Source of the DNA: SFWF01 sp045537915
GTDB lineage: Bacteria; Bacillota; Clostridia; Oscillospirales; Acutalibacteraceae
NCBI GenBank assembly: GCA_045537915.1
Contig: JAZSQK010000009.1
Span: 1 to 27,573, forward strand
Length of the DNA: 27,573 bases
Direction of reading: 5' to 3'
The translations under genes were made by a program, and so were the position numbers. Under the pieces are notes generated by a model, which ran no database searches, had not been told where the DNA came from, and saw nothing but the letters and a program-made list of their open reading frames with translations. Below, one piece after another: positions 23,238-27,573 of this stretch (the first letter of the stretch is position 1; the number at the start of each line of letters is the position of its first letter).

Positions 23238-23330
23238 CTATATTTTAAGAGAAATATACTTTAGTACAGCAAAAAGATGTGTGGAAAATTTGAACAAGTC
23301 CAGTAAAAACGGACAATAGATAAAAAGACA

Positions 23331-23367
23331 CCTCCTATGGTAGAATTAAAACAACTACCATAGGAGG
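23331..23367 (+). promoter_or_regulatory. 13-bp hairpin covering the IS orfA ribosome binding site
   Basis: CCTCCTATGGTAG (23331-23343) pairs perfectly with CTACCATAGGAGG (23355-23367). The right arm contains the AGGAGG ribosome binding site. The left arm contains an extended -10, TATGG-TAGAAT (23341-23346 for the hexamer), so a transcript started there (about 23353) lacks the left arm and has a free site. Transcripts from outside would fold and block it. Confidence 0.7.
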
Positions 23368-23374
23368 ATTTTTT

Positions 23375-23482
23375 ATGCCAAGAAGTTATCGTCACATAAA
23401 AGAATATGAGTTAGAATTAAACGAACTAAGGAAACAAGGTTCAACTGAGAAAGAGATAGGAAAGAATTTGGGTTTTAGTTAA
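23375..23482 (+). pseudogene. IS3-family orfA remnant, truncated by a stop
   Basis: ATG 23375 opens MPRSYRHIKEYELELNELRK and continues for 35 codons. It is the start of an IS3-family helix-turn-helix OrfA (the STEKEIGKNLGFS segment is the HTH), then hits TAA at 23480-23482. Reading through that TAA gives KQVHNFIN, which looks like the expected continuation of the HTH, so the TAA seems to be an inactivating mutation. A few codons later the similarity ends and the frame is AT-rich filler. Intact relatives have OrfA of about 90-170 residues plus a fused DDE transposase OrfB. Confidence 0.8.
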
Positions 23483-23529
23483 AAGCAAGTACACAATTTC
23501 ATTAATCATTGCATTATATACATTTGTTT

Positions 23530-23554
23530 AGCCGATTACTCTGATTGGCTTTTC
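23530..23554 (+). terminator. Weak terminator downstream of the IS fragment
   Basis: AGCCGAT/ATTGGCT (one G.T pair) with a 7-nt loop and TTTTC after it. Between the IS remnant and this hairpin, 23483-23529 holds nothing I can identify. Confidence 0.4.
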
Positions 23555-23578
23555 AATAATAAATTTATAGAGCTATAA

Positions 23579-23608
23579 AAATAGTGCCTCTTTTCAGAGG
23601 CACTATTT
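23579..23608. terminator. Terminator of the large repeat protein gene
   Basis: 12-bp stem AAATAGTGCCTC/GAGGCACTATTT with a TTTTCA loop. On the minus strand it is followed by T5 after the 23616 stop. Confidence 0.9.
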
Positions 23609-23615
23609 GTTCTGA

Positions 23616-26600
23616 TTATTTACTTGCCTTTTTATTCTTCTTTTTGAGAACAATGAATACTACAACTCCTGCTGCTGCGAGTACTACAACTCCACCTGCA
23701 ATAATTGCGATAAGAGCTACGTTCGAAAGGCCGGCTACTCCATCATTATTATCGGTATCTGTAGTTGAATCATCTGTATCGGGAGTATTCGTACTTGTTG
23801 GCTTTTTGATACCTGCCGTTGAAAGCGGTACATAGTCATAAATTGCCAGTGTATTACCCTTTGCATCAAAGGCAAAGAGAACTACTGAGTAACGGGTATT
23901 CATATCAAGACCTGTTATCTCTGCACTAGTTTCTGTAGTTGTAACAGATGAGAAGAAGCTATATACGAAGCCTGAGGCTGAAGACATATTCTTAAAGACT
24001 CTTAGCTCGTAGTTAGCCGCACCCTCAATAGCATCCCAAGCAAACGTTGCTCTACCCTCATGGAGGTTTGCCTTGTCAGAAATATATACTGAAAGCTTGG
24101 TTGTTGCTTCCGGAAGGGCCTTGAAGATGTCTCCCTTTACGAGAGGCTTAACATAGTCTTCTCTCTTCTTAACTTCTCCTGTAAATATATCTCTTACTGC
24201 ATTAGGATCTCCGTTTACACGAACGCCTGTTTCTTCTGCTGCCTTAACATTTGCAAGAAGAATAGGAGCAGATGTAATAACCTCGTCTCCTGCCTCTGTG
24301 CCTTGAATAATCAATGCGGTTTCGATAAGAGCATATGTTTCATCAAGATAGTTAGTGCTATTGTTTACAACCGGGAAAACAGAGTAGAGTGAATATGTGT
24401 ATCTAAAGTAGCCTTCAAAGCCTTCGGGTAATGTTACCCAATACTTATCTACTGCAACCTCAGACCAAGTTGTTTGACCCTTCTGTAAGAGTTTAACGGT
24501 ATTAGCATACTGAGAACCAAATACACGTGTATCATCTTCAGCTATAAAGTTCATAGACATTCTGACCTTAAGCTGTTTGCCCTTCGGTAATTTTAAGTAT
24601 ACCATTGCCGACTCAGCACCCTTGGTGTTAGCACGGTTATGTTTAGTATTCAGGTAAATTGTGTTGCTATCAGCGGTAACCTTAACAAATGGATATTTTG
24701 TTATACCAATAAGGCTATCGACTGCAACAGCATTAGTGCCACTTGTTACTGATAAGCCTTGACCTTCAAAGCCCTTACCAACATGGAGCTCTTCCTTATT
24801 GAATTTCGCTACCCAGGCATCCATAAACCTATAGGTATCGTAGTCAATAGGTGTGCCGCTATACATCGGGATATCATAATTAGGTTCAGGCATGTAATCA
24901 TATATCTCTCCTGTGAAGATATCTCTTGCTACGTTGGTTTCGTTTTCAACAAAGGCATAGGTCTGCTTATAGCTGGACGAGAACTTTGTCATAAGGAAAG
25001 GTGCCGAAACTACGAACTCTTCTCCTGCCTTAACACCAACCAAATTGAAGGTCTTAGGCTTTGAATTATCTGTTCCTTTATCTCCCTCTGCCCTGTACTC
25101 AATGTTTGTCATTGTTATTACGGTCTCGCAGAGTCCAAAGGTTGATTCAAAATATTCTATGTTTCCATTTTCACGCGGAGGTTGTGTTGCAATACTCGAG
25201 TTGAAGTTGTAACGGACATATCCCTCAAAGCCTTCAGGAAGGGGTACATAGTATGCTTCTGCATAAACTTCTTTCCAATTCTTTTTGCCCTTTTCGAGTA
25301 TATAGACTATACGAGCCCAGTTGGTGCCGTTAACACGTGAGCCATCAGGAGCAATAAAGTTCCAAGTAACATTTATAGCTCTTGTCTCTCCTTCGGGCAC
25401 CTTAACATAAACCATACCCTGTTCTGCGCCAACATTCTTTGTATAGTCGTAGTTTGCGCGGAACGAAACAGCAGATACATCCTTGCTTGCAGTAAGTTTA
25501 ATAGAAGGATATTTAGAAAGGCCGGTAAGACTATCAATTGCGACCGCAGGAGCTGCTGCATTTGCTATAACACCATCTCCGATAAAGTCACTGCCAATAT
25601 AAACCTCTTCCTTAAATCTTGCTACCCAAGCTCTTGAAATTTTTAAATTAGAATAGTCAATAGGATTTCCTGTATAGGCAGGAAGATTATAATCAGGCTC
25701 TGGCTTATAATCAAATATTTCTCCTGTAAAGATGTTTCTTGCGCCCTTTGTTTCTTGTTCAACATAAAGCACTGTCTCGTGAGATTTTTTAGTGAAGTCC
25801 TTTACGAGAATGGGTAGTGATGCAAGGTAGACATCTCCATTCTTTACACCAGTAGGTGTGATGGTGCGGAGCTTAGTGCCATCAGGTTTTTCAGTTTCTA
25901 CTACATTAATTTCAGAAAACATTATTAATGTATCTGTGAGCTTAAATTCATTACTGAATGGAGTTTCTACGCCGCCAATGAAGCAACCTATAGACTGACT
26001 GAAGTTGTAACGAACATATCCTTCAAAGCCTTCTGGAAGTTCAACCCAATATTGCTGAGCAGATACACTCTTCCACTTTTTGTCATTCAAACCTATGTAG
26101 TAAACTTCTCTTGCATAGCAATAGCCTATCGCTGCCTTGTTATCGGGAGTTCTGAAATTCCAGCCCACTCTGACAGCAGCCTTTTTGCCTTCCGGAAGCT
26201 TTACATAAACCATTCCTTGGTTTGCGCCGCCAGTTTTAGCTACATCGTGAGTTGTTGCGAAAGAAACGCTTGATGCAGCTCTTGCTACAGTAAGCTTAAC
26301 TGTTGGGTAATTTGTTAGACCACAAATACTATCAACCGGCAAACCGTTAGCAGTAGAATTGACGCTTATTCCGGTTCCTTTGAAGGCCTCTCCTACAAAT
26401 ACCTTTTCCTTAACCCTTGCTATCCATGCTCTTGCTATCTGATGACTACCGTAGTCAATGGTGTCTCCAGTATAAGCAGGAAGATTATAATCGGGCTCAA
26501 CGCGGCCGTCATCTCCTCCAGGACCGGGTTCTTCACCGCCGGTACCAGGACCGGGTTCTTCACCGCCGGTTCCGGGACCGGGTTCTTCACCGCCAGTTCC

Positions 26601-27573
26601 GGGACCGGGTTCTTCTCCAATTGTTCCAATCAGTTCATTAGTGTCAAGGTCAACTACTGCAGCGGGTCCGTTAATAATAGTATTTGTGGGTTTTACTGCA
26701 GGGTCAAATCCAAAGTCTTTAAGGAAGGCAACGGGTGCGCCGATATAATAGTCGTGGTCAGCACGACCAAAGCCTGATGCAAGGGTTATACGAACAGTAT
26801 TAATTGTAGCAGTTTCATGATGTTTATTGGCAAATACTGTATGAGGAACATAAACATATCCCTTGTATGCTTTTGGAAGAATAATACCATCGGAATTGTT
26901 TTTATAATTTAATCCGGGTAAATCGGTATAATCATCTGCGGGAGTGTTGTCAGTAGCCTTGAGCTCCCATTCGGTCCACTGAGTTCCCTCTTGGCCATCA
27001 TCGGGAAGCAGATAAACAGCAGCGGTCTTACCGCTCCACACAGCTGCTTTTGTTCCATTAATTGAGGTGCTAAATCCTGTATCACTGCTCAAGAAGATAT
27101 TTAGATGAGCCGGAACATTTGCATTAACGTTGGCTGAGGCATCTATATAGAAGAGGAAGCCGTCAAACATAGCACCCTCAGTATGTTTATAGGTGCTAAC
27201 AGTATGGTAGCTTGTATCAAGAGTATTTATATTATAACTTCCGCTAGCTAACTCACCTACATAAAGGTTGCGGTAAGCGTAGGAAGGCTTATTTGACAAG
27301 GGGTTTAGATTATATGACAGCAAACGATTTGTTCTGTTGGCATAATTGGTTTGGGTATTAAAGTCTATAGCCTTATTATAGTTGGTTGTGTCTTCGGGTT
27401 TTGTATAACCATCGGGCTTACCCTCAACAAGACCCGAGCCATCAAGGCGATAGTACTTACCATCAATGACAACGGCATCCTGATTCGGGACTGTGTACGC
27501 AGAGTTACCGTTTAAGGTTTGTTCAGCTTTTGTAACAAGAATAGGCGAGCTTATAACAAGGTTGCCCTCTCCT
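23616..27573 (-). CDS. Large repetitive cell-surface protein, N-terminus beyond the window
   Basis: The frame is open to the right edge, giving 1318 residues with no signal peptide visible, so the true start lies outside. Three units of about 240-270 residues repeat in tandem (DNA about 25700-26505, 24890-25705 and 24150-24890). Each runs from EPDYNLPAYTG.PIDY to ARDIFTGEI.DY, with shared LPEGFEGYVRYNF and QGMVYVKLPEG. A more diverged unit 0 and a piece of another (NLVISSPILVTKAEQ) lie further N-terminal. An EEPGPGTGG linker separates unit 0 from unit 1. A fibronectin type III-like domain (about 23815-24130, ATFAWDAIEGAANYELRVFK), a Thr/Asp linker and a C-terminal membrane helix (ALIAIIAGGVVVLAAAGVVV) with a basic KKKNKKASK tail complete it. 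Likely an adhesin or stalk; function not recognised. Confidence 0.88.
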   Translation of the reverse strand, partial: GEGNLVISSPILVTKAEQTLNGNSAYTVPNQDAVVIDGKYYRLDGSGLVEGKPDGYTKPEDTTNYNKAIDFNTQTNYANRTNRLLSYNLNPLSNKPSYAYRNLYVGELASGSYNINTLDTSYHTVSTYKHTEGAMFDGFLFYIDASANVNANVPAHLNIFLSSDTGFSTSINGTKAAVWSGKTAAVYLLPDDGQEGTQWTEWELKATDNTPADDYTDLPGLNYKNNSDGIILPKAYKGYVYVPHTVFANKHHETATINTVRITLASGFGRADHDYYIGAPVAFLKDFGFDPAVKPTNTIINGPAAVVDLDTNELIGTIGEEPGPGTGGEEPGPGTGGEEPGPGTGGEEPGPGGDDGRVEPDYNLPAYTGDTIDYGSHQIARAWIARVKEKVFVGEAFKGTGISVNSTANGLPVDSICGLTNYPTVKLTVARAASSVSFATTHDVAKTGGANQGMVYVKLPEGKKAAVRVGWNFRTPDNKAAIGYCYAREVYYIGLNDKKWKSVSAQQYWVELPEGFEGYVRYNFSQSIGCFIGGVETPFSNEFKLTDTLIMFSEINVVETEKPDGTKLRTITPTGVKNGDVYLASLPILVKDFTKKSHETVLYVEQETKGARNIFTGEIFDYKPEPDYNLPAYTGNPIDYSNLKISRAWVARFKEEVYIGSDFIGDGVIANAAAPAVAIDSLTGLSKYPSIKLTASKDVSAVSFRANYDYTKNVGAEQGMVYVKVPEGETRAINVTWNFIAPDGSRVNGTNWARIVYILEKGKKNWKEVYAEAYYVPLPEGFEGYVRYNFNSSIATQPPRENGNIEYFESTFGLCETVITMTNIEYRAEGDKGTDNSKPKTFNLVGVKAGEEFVVSAPFLMTKFSSSYKQTYAFVENETNVARDIFTGEIYDYMPEPNYDIPMYSGTPIDYDTYRFMDAWVAKFNKEELHVGKGFEGQGLSVTSGTNAVAVDSLIGITKYPFVKVTADSNTIYLNTKHNRANTKGAESAMVYLKLPKGKQLKVRMSMNFIAEDDTRVFGSQYANTVKLLQKGQTTWSEVAVDKYWVTLPEGFEGYFRYTYSLYSVFPVVNNSTNYLDETYALIETALIIQGTEAGDEVITSAPILLANVKAAEETGVRVNGDPNAVRDIFTGEVKKREDYVKPLVKGDIFKALPEATTKLSVYISDKANLHEGRATFAWDAIEGAANYELRVFKNMSSASGFVYSFFSSVTTTETSAEITGLDMNTRYSVVLFAFDAKGNTLAIYDYVPLSTAGIKKPTSTNTPDTDDSTTDTDNNDGVAGLSNVALIAIIAGGVVVLAAAGVVVFIVLKKKNKKASK
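26521..26628 (-). repeat. Four tandem 27-bp repeats encoding EEPGPGTGG
   Basis: Copies start at 26521, 26548, 26575 and 26602, each beginning GGACCGGGTTCTTC on the + strand; the last copy diverges. In frame they encode a Gly/Pro/Glu linker in the surface protein. Being exact multiples of 9 codons, they can expand or contract without a frameshift. Confidence 0.92.

Larger units (their letters stand above)
23291..23500 (+). mobile_element. Decayed left-end fragment of an IS3-family insertion sequence
   Basis: A TGAACAAGTCC left end (23291) with a small GTCC/GGAC hairpin (23298-23314), a 29-nt gap, then a promoter inside a long hairpin and an orfA ribosome binding site. This is the usual head of an IS3-family element. 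The orfA is interrupted (see pseudogene), no orfB/transposase or matching right end is visible by 23600, and the sequence becomes unrelated AT-rich DNA after about 23500. The fragment is therefore inactive and has lost most of its body. The exact right limit is uncertain. Confidence 0.7.

Noticed and set aside
23616..23680. LPXTG sortase signal on the large surface protein
   Set aside because: The C-terminus has a membrane helix and basic tail but no LPXTG-like motif in the preceding Thr/Asp linker.
26521..26628. CRISPR-like or regulatory tandem repeat
   Set aside because: The 27-bp units are contiguous and in frame, encoding a Gly/Pro/Glu linker.

Overview
The window looks like a chromosomal segment from an anaerobic Gram-positive bacterium of the class Clostridia, most likely a gut Oscillospiraceae/Ruminococcus-type lineage. 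The reasons are strong AGGAGG-type ribosome binding sites, the murI - DUF1934 - argS gene cluster, a NdoA/MazF-type toxin, a dockerin/cohesin pair, and surface proteins with C-terminal membrane anchors. The assignment is inferred from gene content only. Most of the window is ordinary core genome, interrupted by three patches of accessory or non-coding DNA.

Layout. (1) 2-505 (-): the 5' part of a P-loop nucleotide-binding protein, cut by the window edge. (2) 506-914: a GC-rich, hairpin-rich non-coding stretch that ends in a good promoter for a low-molecular-weight tyrosine phosphatase (915-1367). (3) 1400-4328 (-): the operon murI - DUF1934 - argS with overlapping stop/start codons, convergent with the phosphatase across a shared terminator. 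(4) 4490-7843 (+): a large MacB/FtsX-type ABC transporter followed by a small membrane zinc-ribbon protein. (5) 7844-8863: an AT-rich ~1-kb cassette bounded by a perfect 17-bp inverted repeat. It holds two divergent XRE-type regulators sharing a compact two-promoter/three-operator region, then a ~300-nt array of hairpins separated by GTGATATT motifs. (6) 8863-14431 (-): the operon pcrA - polytopic membrane protein - rlmD - GDPD. (7) 14550-15026 (+): a TspO/MBR protein. (8) 15071-15436 (-): a MazF-type toxin with no adjacent antitoxin. (9) 15599-19168 (-): a two-gene operon encoding a secreted glucosaminidase with a C-terminal dockerin and a membrane-anchored cohesin protein. (10) 19417-22070 (+): two overlapping CNNM/CorC-type genes, then an AI-2E family exporter (22131-23237). 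(11) 23291-23500: the decayed left end of an IS3-family element with a hairpin over the orfA ribosome binding site. (12) 23616-27573 (-): a large repetitive surface protein, open at the right edge.

How the parts may work together. The dockerin hydrolase and cohesin anchor share one near-consensus promoter and have 12 bp between them, which suggests a private docking pair that holds a peptidoglycan hydrolase at the membrane. The two XRE regulators sit back to back like a small bistable switch. Three 16-bp operator-like palindromes fall in one promoter's spacer, in the other promoter's spacer, and over one transcription start. Together with the inverted-repeat boundaries and the hairpin array, this 1-kb cassette is the strongest candidate for something undescribed. 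No function beyond self-regulation can be read from it.
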